Below, piece by piece: positions 25,715 through 33,832 of a stretch of 64,000 nucleotides of DNA. The notes below the pieces were generated by a model, which was given only the letters and a program-made list of their open reading frames with translations, had not been told where the DNA came from and searched no databases. Source of the DNA: an uncultured Collinsella sp. (GTDB lineage Bacteria; Actinomycetota; Coriobacteriia; Coriobacteriales; Coriobacteriaceae). The first letter of the stretch is position 1; each line of letters opens with the position of its first letter. Made by a program: the position numbers and the translations under genes. The stretch lies in NCBI GenBank assembly GCA_947507155.1, contig CANNOC010000005.1:41860-105859 (forward strand), written 5' to 3'.

Positions 25715-27316
25715 ATGACCGAACACCATGCCATCAGCCGCCGAGCGTTTACGCTGGGCCTAGGGCTTGCGGCGTTGTCACCACTTGCAAGCCTGCCTGA
25801 AACCGCAGCGCCGGGCATTCCCCTGCGAACGGCATTTGCAGACAACACACCCGCACCGTCGGACAGCCTCGACAATTTCGTCATTCGCCTTCGCCCCGCG
25901 GGCTATTTTCGCACCGCGAGCGTCAACCAAGACGGCAACGTTCGCGGCAACGTCTGCCACCTGTTTAACGACGGCACGTCCAGCAAGCTCATCCTTGAGA
26001 ACGTAACGACCAAGAATGACGATACAAACTGGTATGCTATCCGCACCTTGCTCAATTTCGAAGAGCATAAAAAGACGGGCTACAGCATTTGGTCGGTCGA
26101 CGACGACTCGGACAAAGATGGAAAGGTCATCCACGTATGGGGCGGCGAGTATGACAACAAGCCCAGCCGCGCTTTTGCGTTCGAACGTCAATCAAACGGA
26201 ACCTATATCATTCGAGACCGCACGGTCGAGAAAGAAACCGAGAAAAAAGACATTAAGTACCTGGCAATAGAATCGGACGGCAAAGACCAGGACAACAATA
26301 AGATCTGCCATAAGAGTAAGAGCATTCCGTGGGAGCTAGAACTTGTCGGTTACGACATGGGCAAGATCAATACCACAGTTAGAAGTATCGACTGGACCAC
26401 GTATAGCAGCTACGTCGACGGACCATGCTGGATGAAATACGTCGACGACAACAAGTACCTCGACGAGCTGAGTATCCCGGGCACGCATGATTCGGGCACC
26501 TGCAGCGTGGACAACGACACCGAGCCCCAATCCTCACAAGCAAAGTGCCAGCAGGATTACATCCCGACGCAGTTGCTCGAAGGCATTCGCTATTTTGATA
26601 TCCGACTCGGAAGGAACGACGAGAACGGCGACCCCGGTATCGACCATGGAAGATGCTACCTGCTCAAAAAAGACGGGGGCTTTATGCATCTCTCCGATGT
26701 CATCGGTTACTTCAAAACATTTTTGAACGAAAACCCGTCAGAAGCGCTCATCATGCTTGCGTCACGAGGCAACGACGAGGCTACCGACGAAAACGTTACG
26801 ACGGCTTTCGCCAAGGTTATGCACGATAATCCCGATCTGTTCTACACGTCGAGCCGAATCCCCACACTGAACGAGGTGCGCGGAAAGATCGTCCTGCTGC
26901 GTCGATTTGTACTCGCCGGCAACAGCGTAAGCAGCCACACGTGGGGCCTCGATCTCACCCAATGGGACGACAAAATCAAGGCGCATTCCGGGCAGTCGAT
27001 GTGCCTCGTCCAAGACGCGCGAGGCTTTGAGACTACGGGCAATGCGGGCGACAAAGAGCCCTATTGCACCAAGGTATACGCCCAGGACCATTTTGAATGC
27101 ACCGGAACCGACAAGATTAGCTGGGTCGATATGGCGCTGCGAGAGACGACCAATCTCACGCGCAACAAGGTGGACGTCGAGGACAATGATGGCGCCAAGG
27201 TGCAAGTCCTGGAACGCTGCTGGTCTATCAACTACACCAGTTGCACGAATTACAAACAAGGAAGCAATCCTTTTACCGCGGCGCGAGTGGTCAACGAGCA
27301 TCTGTACAAGAGCTAG
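25715..27316 (+). CDS. Secreted PI-PLC-like phosphodiesterase, truncated by an in-frame TAG
   Basis: A 533-residue N-terminal part of a larger surface protein. Residues 7-45 are a Tat-type signal peptide (SRRAFTLGLGLAALSPLASL, then ...RTAFA). An N-terminal beta-rich domain (~50-215) resembles a ricin/RICIN-like binding module, weakly. The PI-specific phospholipase C X domain follows: SIPGTHDSG with the first catalytic His (~257), IRYFDIRLG (~290), and DHGRCYLL with the second (~309). The frame stops at TAG 27314-27316 after HLYKS but continues open in the same frame to 28216, completing the PI-PLC fold. The family cleaves phosphatidylinositol or GPI anchors. If translation stops here, the enzyme lacks its last strands and cell-wall anchor. 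Confidence 0.8.
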   Translation: MTEHHAISRRAFTLGLGLAALSPLASLPETAAPGIPLRTAFADNTPAPSDSLDNFVIRLRPAGYFRTASVNQDGNVRGNVCHLFNDGTSSKLILENVTTKNDDTNWYAIRTLLNFEEHKKTGYSIWSVDDDSDKDGKVIHVWGGEYDNKPSRAFAFERQSNGTYIIRDRTVEKETEKKDIKYLAIESDGKDQDNNKICHKSKSIPWELELVGYDMGKINTTVRSIDWTTYSSYVDGPCWMKYVDDNKYLDELSIPGTHDSGTCSVDNDTEPQSSQAKCQQDYIPTQLLEGIRYFDIRLGRNDENGDPGIDHGRCYLLKKDGGFMHLSDVIGYFKTFLNENPSEALIMLASRGNDEATDENVTTAFAKVMHDNPDLFYTSSRIPTLNEVRGKIVLLRRFVLAGNSVSSHTWGLDLTQWDDKIKAHSGQSMCLVQDARGFETTGNAGDKEPYCTKVYAQDHFECTGTDKISWVDMALRETTNLTRNKVDVEDNDGAKVQVLERCWSINYTSCTNYKQGSNPFTAARVVNEHLYKS

Positions 27317-28216
27317 TACATCAATCCCAGCGGCAGCGATAAAACAAAGTCAGATTGCCTCAAGCACGTTGGCATTATCGCGTCCGACTTTGTCGATTCG
27401 GCACTGGCCCGGAGCATCTACCAACGCAATTACGACGCGAAGCACAAGCCAACAGTTTCATGCTGCCTCCCGGACCGCATGCACATGACGTATGGAGACT
27501 CGCTGAGCGATGCCTCGCTCCAAGATGGCAAGACCGTTGGCGAGGGCCATTTCCGCCTTGTCGACAGCAGCAACGTACTCAACGTGGCCGCTTCTGGCAG
27601 CGCGTTTGCCATCGAATACGTGGATGTCGACGCCCTGGGCAACGAGACCGTTACGGAGCTGCGGGGCTCCGTGCCCATCGATATCAATCCACGCGCGCTG
27701 ACGCCCCATTTTGAGGGACTCGAAGGCCTTAAGGCCGGCGAAGACGTGCGCGCCAAGATTGCGGCATCACTCGAGGGCAAGCTCGAAACCGATGCCTGCA
27801 CGGCCCAGCTCGAGTTTGTGCACGACGCGAACGGCGCTCCGGGAACGGCGATGGCCGAGGGCGAGGCATTTGCCGCGGGGACGTATTGGGTGCGTGCGAA
27901 AGGCCTGTTGGGCGACGCGGCGCAAAACTACACGCTTGCCACCGACGGAGCCGCAAGCTTTACTGTGATGACTTCGGGCAACGCGGGCGACACCGGCAAC
28001 GGTACCGGCGGCGGCAACGGCAACGATGCCACCACGGACAGCGCCGACAAGAACGGCAAGGGCAACAAGAGCAAGGGCTCGGGCGAGAAGCTCGCCGGCA
28101 CGGGCGACGGCTCTGGCATCGCCGCCGGGCTCGCCGCTGCCGCCGTGGCGACAACGGTCGCTGGCGCGGCAATGCTTGCCAGTGACCACGAAAACGCTGG
28201 GGACGATAGCGAATAG
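27317..28216 (+). pseudogene. C-terminal half of the PI-PLC-like surface protein (beyond the amber codon)
   Basis: This is the in-frame continuation of the previous gene. Its first ~50 codons (VGIIASDFVDSALARSIYQRNY) are the expected C-terminal end of a PI-PLC barrel. Next come two beta-sandwich segments (~27480-27960), a Gly/Asn/Lys spacer, LAGTGD at about nt 28093-28110, a 21-residue hydrophobic helix and an acidic tail. LAGTG plus helix resembles a sortase sorting signal, although the tail is acidic rather than basic. An internal ATG at 27479 has no ribosome-binding site, so independent translation is unlikely. It is either a nonsense-mutated remnant, a readthrough product or an assembly error. 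Confidence 0.7.
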
Positions 28217-28248
28217 GCAAGCCGGCTTTCAGACGCATCGGCTCAATC

Positions 28249-28284
28249 AGGGGCGCGGAATACCGTTCTGCGCCCCTATATTTT
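28249..28284 (+). terminator. Rho-independent terminator
   Basis: Stem GGGGCGC/GCGCCCC (28250-28256 with 28270-28276), 13-nt loop, tail TATATTTT. Confidence 0.8.
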
Positions 28285-28386
28285 GACATGAGGGATCAGC
28301 TCATAAAGGACGCCTCGCAGGTTGAACGACCAGCCACCGTGCCGCCAGATGCGCGGGCATAAGTCTGGCCCGAACGCCGACGTCGG

Positions 28387-28656
28387 CTACATCACCATGT
28401 TCAGCGCGTTCACAAATTCCTGGGCCTGGGAGCGGCTGCTCAGGCTAAAGACACAGGCAGTCAACAGCCTGTTGCGCAGAAAAACGTCGCGACCCTTGAT
28501 CCTGCTGACCCCCGTGATGTCCTTAAGGTAGACAATCTCGGTGTGCTTGCCGCCGAAAGTGCCCTTCTTGAGTACCTCAATGCGGTTAGGGTAGATCTTG
28601 ACGTCTTTAAACCCGCCCGAACCTTTGTCCTGGAACAGCAAAGTGTTGTTGTCCAT
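28387..28656 (-). CDS. Small PH-like/unknown protein, 89 aa
   Basis: An 89-residue soluble protein of alternating strands with a C-terminal helix. The pattern (TLLFQDKGSG, KIYPNRIEVLKK, HTEIVYLKDITGV, then a final helix QAQEFVNALNMV) is what short bacterial PH-like domains look like: seven strands capped by one helix. Such domains bind lipids or proteins. The ATG at 28656 follows GGGAG with 8-nt spacing; longer in-frame starts reach 28701 but have no better site. Convergent with the PI-PLC gene. No partner is evident. The PH assignment is by pattern only. Confidence 0.6.
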   Translation of the reverse strand: MDNNTLLFQDKGSGGFKDVKIYPNRIEVLKKGTFGGKHTEIVYLKDITGVSRIKGRDVFLRNRLLTACVFSLSSRSQAQEFVNALNMVM

Positions 28657-28859
28657 GCGTGTCACTCCCATGGGGTTCGCTAAAACTGCCTCTATGGTCA
28701 CATTTTAGTCACTTCGGGAATCCTGCACGAAGGCGCTAGGCGACATTGAAATTCGAGTCCGCGCGAGGCTTTAAGATAGACATGATCAGCCGCATCGATA
28801 CGACTGGCAATGCTTCTAGGAGTACGCCTCGTATTATTCGCCATTAGAGAAGGTCTTTC

Positions 28860-29186
28860 CTGGTTTACGCATGGGAATTCGAGTTCTTTGATTCGGACGG
28901 CATTGAACTTCCCGCGCCAGACTTCGGACATGAGCCGCGACACGGCGGCAAGATTATCGCCGTAGCCGTCAGCCGCGAACTCGCCGACATCCCCGCCGTC
29001 ACCGCAGCGGATGCCGCGCGTATACTCGGTGTTAGCTCAGCACGGGTATCGCAACTGATAAATGCAGGACTGTTGGATTCATGGAAGGATGGCACCAAGC
29101 GCATGGTGTCCAAAGCCTCCATCGAGGCACGACTCGCCGACGCTCCAAAGGCAGGACGCCCCAAAGAGGCCCCCGTTGCCGTGTAA
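28860..29186 (+). CDS. Helix-turn-helix protein related to the HTH-HipA gene at 59.1 kb
   Basis: An open frame of 108 residues with no ATG, GTG or TTG in its first part. The best start is CTG 28860, placed 6 nt after AGAAGG. Residues ~51-100 form a helix-turn-helix (AADAARILGVSSARVSQLINAG) followed by a wing-like segment and GRPKEA. The same arrangement (DAA-LLGV-AR-SQL-G, then MV-S and GRRPA) is found at the N-terminus of the HTH-HipA protein at 59133-60506, so the two are homologous. It could be a free DNA-binding antitoxin or the remnant of a longer gene whose start has decayed. A HipA-like partner is not adjacent. Confidence 0.5.
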   Translation: MVYAWEFEFFDSDGIELPAPDFGHEPRHGGKIIAVAVSRELADIPAVTAADAARILGVSSARVSQLINAGLLDSWKDGTKRMVSKASIEARLADAPKAGRPKEAPVAV

Positions 29187-29498
29187 GGCGATGCCGCTGT
29201 GGGCTTTCACCACCTGACATGCATGGCAGCCAGGAACGCTCGATTCGGGACTCACTGCGCCCCGAATAGAGCTGGGCTCATTGCCGCAGGCTGATTCGCA
29301 CCCCCGATCCCAAGAAGACAGAAGCGCCACTTGCTTCGTTGAGCCCCAACATCCGACCCCGGCTCCCCCTCATATCCCCAGTGGCATTTCAACTCCAGGA
29401 TATGTCGCGATTATGCCCGGTCATCCATGCAAATGGACACCACTCTAACACTGGGGTCAGATATCCCCCGCTGCGGCGTATAGGGTAAAATCTTGACC
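29187..29498. other. Intergenic region without a visible gene
   Basis: About 310 bp between the HTH gene and the small-peptide element. No reading frame with a ribosome-binding site, RNA gene or terminator is recognisable. A TATAGGGTAAAAT stretch at 29480-29492 may be the -10 region for the peptide transcript. Confidence 0.35.
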
Positions 29499-29754
29499 GC
29501 CGCGGAATCCGCCTGCGGGCAACGCTCCGATCTCCGATTGGGGTGAAGCCTATGAACTTGTTTCTTGAAATCCTGCGCCTCTCGATGTATGTGACCGGCA
29601 TTGCCCGGAACCTCTACTCGATCTGGCGGGAATATAAGCAGTAACGGATAGCGAAGGGAGTCATGAAAAGGGCCGGCTGCAGCCGGCCCTAGACGATAAT
29701 ACCTGCGTTGCCCGCGTCTCCGAAGTTTAAGCGCTGAGGAGCGGGTTCCGCGGC
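29499..29754. repeat. Fold-back inverted blocks flanking a 30-aa peptide gene
   Basis: Two blocks upstream of the peptide are complementary to two downstream, in nested order. GCCGCGGAATCCGC (29499-29512) pairs with GCGGGTTCCGCGGC (29741-29754, one G-T). GCGGGCAACGC (29515-29525) pairs perfectly with GCGTTGCCCGC (29705-29715). A separate perfect palindrome (29675-29696, arms AGGGCCGGC/GCCGGCCCT) lies within. The transcript could therefore fold its 3' part onto the leader of the peptide. Confidence 0.55.
29552..29644 (+). CDS. Candidate 30-residue amphipathic peptide
   Basis: ATG 29552 follows GGGGTG with 6-nt spacing and opens 30 codons ending TAA. The peptide begins MNLFLEILRLSMYVTG, a hydrophobic amphipathic segment, and ends charged (IWREYKQ). 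Size and composition resemble small membrane peptides, including type I toxins, but I recognise no family. Its leader and trailer are complementary, which is reminiscent of fold-back-controlled toxin mRNAs. Short length makes chance a serious alternative. Confidence 0.4.
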   Translation: MNLFLEILRLSMYVTGIARNLYSIWREYKQ

Positions 29755-29909
29755 ACAACCTGATTCTACCCAGTGGAAAGGCTCTTTTACAGCCGTTCCA
29801 CCGATTATTTACATCTGGCACCCTCAAACAATCAGACGACAGTCCGCACTCCTGCGAGCTGCCCCGTTCCTCTAGCTATCGCATCGCAGCGCCGACCGGC
29901 ACCGCTCCC

Positions 29910-31247
29910 CTACTTCCCAAAGATCGCAGCGAGCAAGCCCTTGCGTTTGGGCTTCTCCTCTCGGTAGGAACCCTCGGCAGCCGCCGCCACCTGACGCGGC
30001 TGCTCTCCGCCTCCACGGCGCACGATCTGGTATAGGAACGGCGATTTAACGTATTTGACCTCGATGGGCGTGGCGTGCACGGTACTTTCGCTCGACAGCA
30101 TCACGTTGGGATTGAGCGGCGCCACCACATGCGTCTCACGCTTGTCGCTAAACACCACCGCGGCCGCACGACCCGTCTGGCCGTTGACGGCAATGCGCAC
30201 CTGCTCGCCATCGCGGCTGTCCGTCGCCGGGCGATCGACAAAGTAGACCGGCACCATCACCAGGCCGTCCTTATGCTTGCGGGCCTTGCGCGCCCAGGTG
30301 CGGATGCTCTTTTTATTGAGCCCCAGTACCGCCTCGGCATCGTTGCCGGCAATGTCGAGCGCCAGCTTATCAATGACCACCTGGTCCTTGGTAGACGCAT
30401 CGACGGAGACAACGCGGAAGTCACCTTCCTGCATGGCCGGGTCAAACGGCCCAACCTTGGCAAAGTTCCACGGCTCCAAAATGCCCATAAGGCGAACGTC
30501 CAGGTAGTTTGCCCGCGGATACGCCCAGTCGAGCACCTCGTAGTACACCAGGGTCTCCTTGCTCAGCCCCTTGCCCGGGAAGGACGCCATCATGCGCAAA
30601 TCCGCGAGCGCCATGGGGAAGTAGAAGAGCATCATGTCATTTTGAATCGCGTCTTCCACGTCGTGCCCGGCAAAGGCATCGGGATACTGGCGCACCAGCT
30701 GCAGCGCGTTGGCACGTGCCTGCTGCGGCGTTATCTCGCAAGGAATACCCTGCTCAGGCACGTACTCGGCACCAACGCCCATGGTCAGACGCTTGCTAAA
30801 GGTACCGGGCTTGAGTAGGTCGGCAACGCCGATCTTATTACCGCAGGACGGGCACTCAAACACGCGCTGGGTCGATGACCCCTCAAAGGACGCACCGCAG
30901 AAGGGGCAGGGAATGCTCACGTGCGCTGCCTCTTGAAACTCCTGCGCCGTGCCGCGGTCCTCCCACAGCAGATGCTCCAGAACCGACTGGTTGCGCCAGT
31001 ACGCATTAAAGAAATACCAGTCGGGGTCCACCGGACGCTCGAGCTGCGACACATGGGTGAGCTTAAGCAGTCCATCGACAACCGTCAGCGGCGTATGGCG
31101 AATGCCCAGGGCGCTCTTGGGCTCCCCCGCATCGGCCTGCCACGGGATGACCGCGCCGCAATAGGCGCACTCAAAGCTGCGTTTAGCCTGGTGTGAGTAC
31201 ATAGGACCGCCGCAGTTTTGGCATTTAATGGCAAACATCTCGTCCAT
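29910..31247 (-). CDS. Zinc-ribbon protein of unknown function
   Basis: A 445-residue cytosolic protein. It has two zinc ribbons: CQNCGGPM...CAYCGAV (residues ~9-34) and CPFCGAS...CPSCGNK (~113-137), eight cysteines in four CxxC knuckles. The remainder is a mixed alpha/beta region with aromatic-rich motifs (YFFNAYWRN, LLFYFPMAL, VMVPVYFVDRP) and a basic C-terminal tail (EEKPKRKGLLAAIFGK). TFIIB-like ribbons of this kind occur in proteins that chaperone or present other proteins, but no enzyme motif is present. ATG 31247 follows AAAGGAGG with 8-nt spacing. Divergent from the CDF exporter. A perfect palindrome about 215 bp past the stop with a T tract on this strand (29696-29671) may terminate it. 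Confidence 0.65.
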   Translation of the reverse strand: MDEMFAIKCQNCGGPMYSHQAKRSFECAYCGAVIPWQADAGEPKSALGIRHTPLTVVDGLLKLTHVSQLERPVDPDWYFFNAYWRNQSVLEHLLWEDRGTAQEFQEAAHVSIPCPFCGASFEGSSTQRVFECPSCGNKIGVADLLKPGTFSKRLTMGVGAEYVPEQGIPCEITPQQARANALQLVRQYPDAFAGHDVEDAIQNDMMLFYFPMALADLRMMASFPGKGLSKETLVYYEVLDWAYPRANYLDVRLMGILEPWNFAKVGPFDPAMQEGDFRVVSVDASTKDQVVIDKLALDIAGNDAEAVLGLNKKSIRTWARKARKHKDGLVMVPVYFVDRPATDSRDGEQVRIAVNGQTGRAAAVVFSDKRETHVVAPLNPNVMLSSESTVHATPIEVKYVKSPFLYQIVRRGGGEQPRQVAAAAEGSYREEKPKRKGLLAAIFGK

Positions 31248-31465
31248 AGAAACGTCCTCCTTTGCACAGGGGCTGTCAACATTAAGTATGTCGGGCAGGC
31301 AGGCACATGCCCATACCCATGTGGCCCAAAATGGAGCACCCGGTCGGACAAGAAGGGCCGCTCGTTAGCTCGAGCAGACCATTGCTGCATTTTCTGAGCA
31401 TCGGCGCACGGTGCGCTCATGCGAGCTACACTATCCCCTTAAACAAGGATGCGAGGAGATACGCC

Positions 31466-32647
31466 ATGCTATTTGTAAATCGGCTGGTACATACGCTTGT
31501 TCCCGGCAACGAGGACGAGCCGGTCGATACGGCTTGCCGCACCAACGCAGGCTTTGCCGCAAGTCTCATCTGCATTGGCCTCAACATTACCCTGTGCCTA
31601 GCCAAGGGCATCGCGGGCCTGCTCGCTGGCTCCGTCTCACTCATCGCCGACGCCTTCAACAACCTCTCCGATGCCTCGAGCAACATCGTCAGCCTGCTCG
31701 GGTTCCGCCTTGCCAGCCGCCCGGCCGACGAAGGTCACCCCTATGGCCACGGCCGCTACGAATACCTCGCCGGCCTGTTTGTCGCCGTCCTCGTTTGTGC
31801 CGTCGGCATCAACCTGGTGCTCGAGTCCGTTACCAAGATTATCAAGCCCTCCCCCACCGCCTACACGCTCGTTTCCCTTGCGGCACTGGCTACGTCCATG
31901 CTCGTTAAGCTCTGGATGGCCGCGTTCAACCGCACGCTGGGCGATCGCATCGACTCCGAGACGCTCATCGCCACGGCGCAGGACTCCAAAAACGACGTCA
32001 TCACCTCGGGCTCGGTCTTGGTGGCGGCGCTTATTTCGCAGACGACCGGCTTTGACCTCGATGGCTGGGCGGGCCTGGGCGTGGGCATCTTCATTTGCAT
32101 CAGCGGCCTGGGCCTGGTGCGCGACGCCATCAGCCCGCTGCTGGGACAAGCGCCCGACCCCAAGCTCGTCCAGGAAATCCGCGACAGGATTATGTCGTAC
32201 CCCCAGGTCCTGGGCACGCACGACCTGATGGTGCACGACTACGGCCCCGGCCGTCAGTTTGCCAGCGCACACGTGGAAATGCCCGGCGAGGGCGATGCCT
32301 TTGAGCACCACGAGATTCTGGACACCATCGAGCACGATATCAAACGCCAGATGGGCATTGGCATTACACTGCACTGCGACCCCATTGCAACAACCGGTGA
32401 CGACCTGCGCGGCTGGGTCAAGCGCGGCGTAGCGCAGATCGACCCCACGCTTTCCATCCACGACCTGCACGAGCACGATGGCTTTGTGTCATTTGACCTG
32501 GTGCGTCCCGACGGCTTTGACATATCCGACGAGGAGCTGCTGGAGCTCGTCACGCGCATCGTGCACGAGCGCAGGCCCGATGCATCATGCGTCGTCACGT
32601 TTGACTCCGGCTTTAGCTCGCCCGAGCGCCCGGCAGAGCAGCTGTAG
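31466..32647 (+). CDS. Cation diffusion facilitator transporter, Mn-type signature
   Basis: A 393-residue CDF-family metal/proton antiporter in the cytoplasmic membrane. Six hydrophobic helices span ~26-235 and a cytoplasmic ferredoxin-like CTD follows (~240-330), with an extra ~60-residue C-terminal domain. The transport site residues are Asn65-x3-Asp69 in helix 2 and Asp173-x3-Asp177 in helix 5, the N-D-D-D set seen in manganese exporters such as MntE rather than the His-containing zinc set. The conserved GHPYGHGRYEY loop is intact. ATG 31466 follows GAGGAGA; an upstream in-frame start at 31307 is unsupported. Mn export is inferred from the site residues. Confidence 0.9.
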   Translation: MLFVNRLVHTLVPGNEDEPVDTACRTNAGFAASLICIGLNITLCLAKGIAGLLAGSVSLIADAFNNLSDASSNIVSLLGFRLASRPADEGHPYGHGRYEYLAGLFVAVLVCAVGINLVLESVTKIIKPSPTAYTLVSLAALATSMLVKLWMAAFNRTLGDRIDSETLIATAQDSKNDVITSGSVLVAALISQTTGFDLDGWAGLGVGIFICISGLGLVRDAISPLLGQAPDPKLVQEIRDRIMSYPQVLGTHDLMVHDYGPGRQFASAHVEMPGEGDAFEHHEILDTIEHDIKRQMGIGITLHCDPIATTGDDLRGWVKRGVAQIDPTLSIHDLHEHDGFVSFDLVRPDGFDISDEELLELVTRIVHERRPDASCVVTFDSGFSSPERPAEQL

Positions 32648-32665
32648 CCCCGCTCCGCTCGACCG

Positions 32666-33652
32666 CTAGTTTCCCTGTGCGCCCGAAATACCGTTTTGCA
32701 GCGCGTCCCAGGCATTCGTTGCCATATCGCCCAGGTTCTGTGCGGTATCGCCGAGATTCTGAGCCGTGTCACCCAACTCTTGGGCCTTATCTCCTAGCTC
32801 CTGCGCCTTGTTGCTCAGGTCCTCCAGCGTGTTGGAGCTCGAATTGTCGGTGCCGCTTTGGCCGTCGGACGAGTTGCCCGAGCTGTTCTTGTGCGTGAGT
32901 TGAATTTCGAGGTTACCGTTGTCGTTATAGTAGGCAGAAGTAACAACCCAGTTGGCATCGACAACAGGCGTCGAGCCGTCGTCAGTCAGAATCACAGCAT
33001 TCGAAAGATCGGCGCCGCGCGACTTGAGGAGCTTCTTGGCGTTGGACCAGTACTGCCCCGGGATATCGCTCAGATCGACGGTGCTAGACGAGGCGGACTC
33101 GGTTTGCTCGGCCGTGGTATCAGTCGTTGAGCTCCCCCGCTTGTTGAGCATGCCCGACACGATGGCAAACACAATCGAGAGGGCAAAGAAGATCGCCAGC
33201 ACAATGAGGATCTTCTTGATCACACTCGACGAACGCGACGGCGTCTCTTCCTCGTCCTCACCATATTGCGGAATCGACTTGGGGTACTCGCGATAGGGCT
33301 GGCGCGCATACGGATCGCGCGACTCATATCGAGGCTGGGCCTGTGCCGTGCGCGGCATATACGTCGTCTGCTGAGGCTGCGGAATAGGATTTTGCGGCAG
33401 GTTGTTATAAGCATCTGTCGCCGCATTGCCATACGGGTCCGGCGCCGCATTGCCATACGGGTCCTGCGGTGCATAATCAAACGGATCCCGTGGTGCATCG
33501 CCATAGCCCATAACCCGTGTGGGTTCGGCAGACGCCTGCGTCGCATCGGGAGCAGCATTGCCGAGATTCGGCACTATACGGGTCGCATCGGCGCTGCCGT
33601 CAGCCTGTGCGGAACCATATCCGCCCATCACGGTCGTCTTGTCCTGGTCCAT
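32666..33652 (-). CDS. Single-pass membrane protein with repeat-rich N-terminus and heptad tail
   Basis: A 328-residue protein of unknown function. The cytoplasmic first 145 residues are disordered and rich in Pro, Tyr, Asn and Gln, with DPYGNAA repeats and three Thr motifs (KTTVMGG, DATRIVP, EPTRVMG) like those phosphorylated or read by FHA domains in Actinobacteria. One membrane helix spans ~146-168. The extracellular part has a compact domain (SDIPGQYWSNAKKLLKSRGADL..., strand-rich to ~255) and then five seven-residue repeats (KAQELGD, KAQELGD, TAQNLGD, TAQNLGD, MATNAWD) near the C-terminus that should form a short coiled coil. Convergent with the CDF gene, separated by 18 bp. Confidence 0.65.
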   Translation of the reverse strand: MDQDKTTVMGGYGSAQADGSADATRIVPNLGNAAPDATQASAEPTRVMGYGDAPRDPFDYAPQDPYGNAAPDPYGNAATDAYNNLPQNPIPQPQQTTYMPRTAQAQPRYESRDPYARQPYREYPKSIPQYGEDEEETPSRSSSVIKKILIVLAIFFALSIVFAIVSGMLNKRGSSTTDTTAEQTESASSSTVDLSDIPGQYWSNAKKLLKSRGADLSNAVILTDDGSTPVVDANWVVTSAYYNDNGNLEIQLTHKNSSGNSSDGQSGTDNSSSNTLEDLSNKAQELGDKAQELGDTAQNLGDTAQNLGDMATNAWDALQNGISGAQGN

Positions 33653-33770
33653 GCAACGTTTCCTTTCCGTCGCCTGTAAGCATCAAGTTATCCATGCATT
33701 CTACCCGCGCAAAAGCCTATGATGGGCAATGGCCGTCGGTATCTACAAGACATGCGCGGGCCTAAGGATC

Positions 33771-33807
33771 AAAAAGCCCCGCCGGGCCTTGGTAGGCGCG
33801 GCGGGGC
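33771..33807 (-). terminator. Rho-independent terminator of fhs
   Basis: On the minus strand GCCCCGCCG (33807-33799) pairs with CGGCGGGGC (33784-33776) across a 14-nt loop, followed by TTTTTG. Confidence 0.9.
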
Positions 33808-33832
33808 GGGCAAGCGGCTATGAGCAGCAGGC

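Noticed and set aside
28698..28943. 81-codon minus-strand frame overlapping the HTH gene start
   Set aside because: No ribosome-binding site, no domain, and it opposes the HTH frame.
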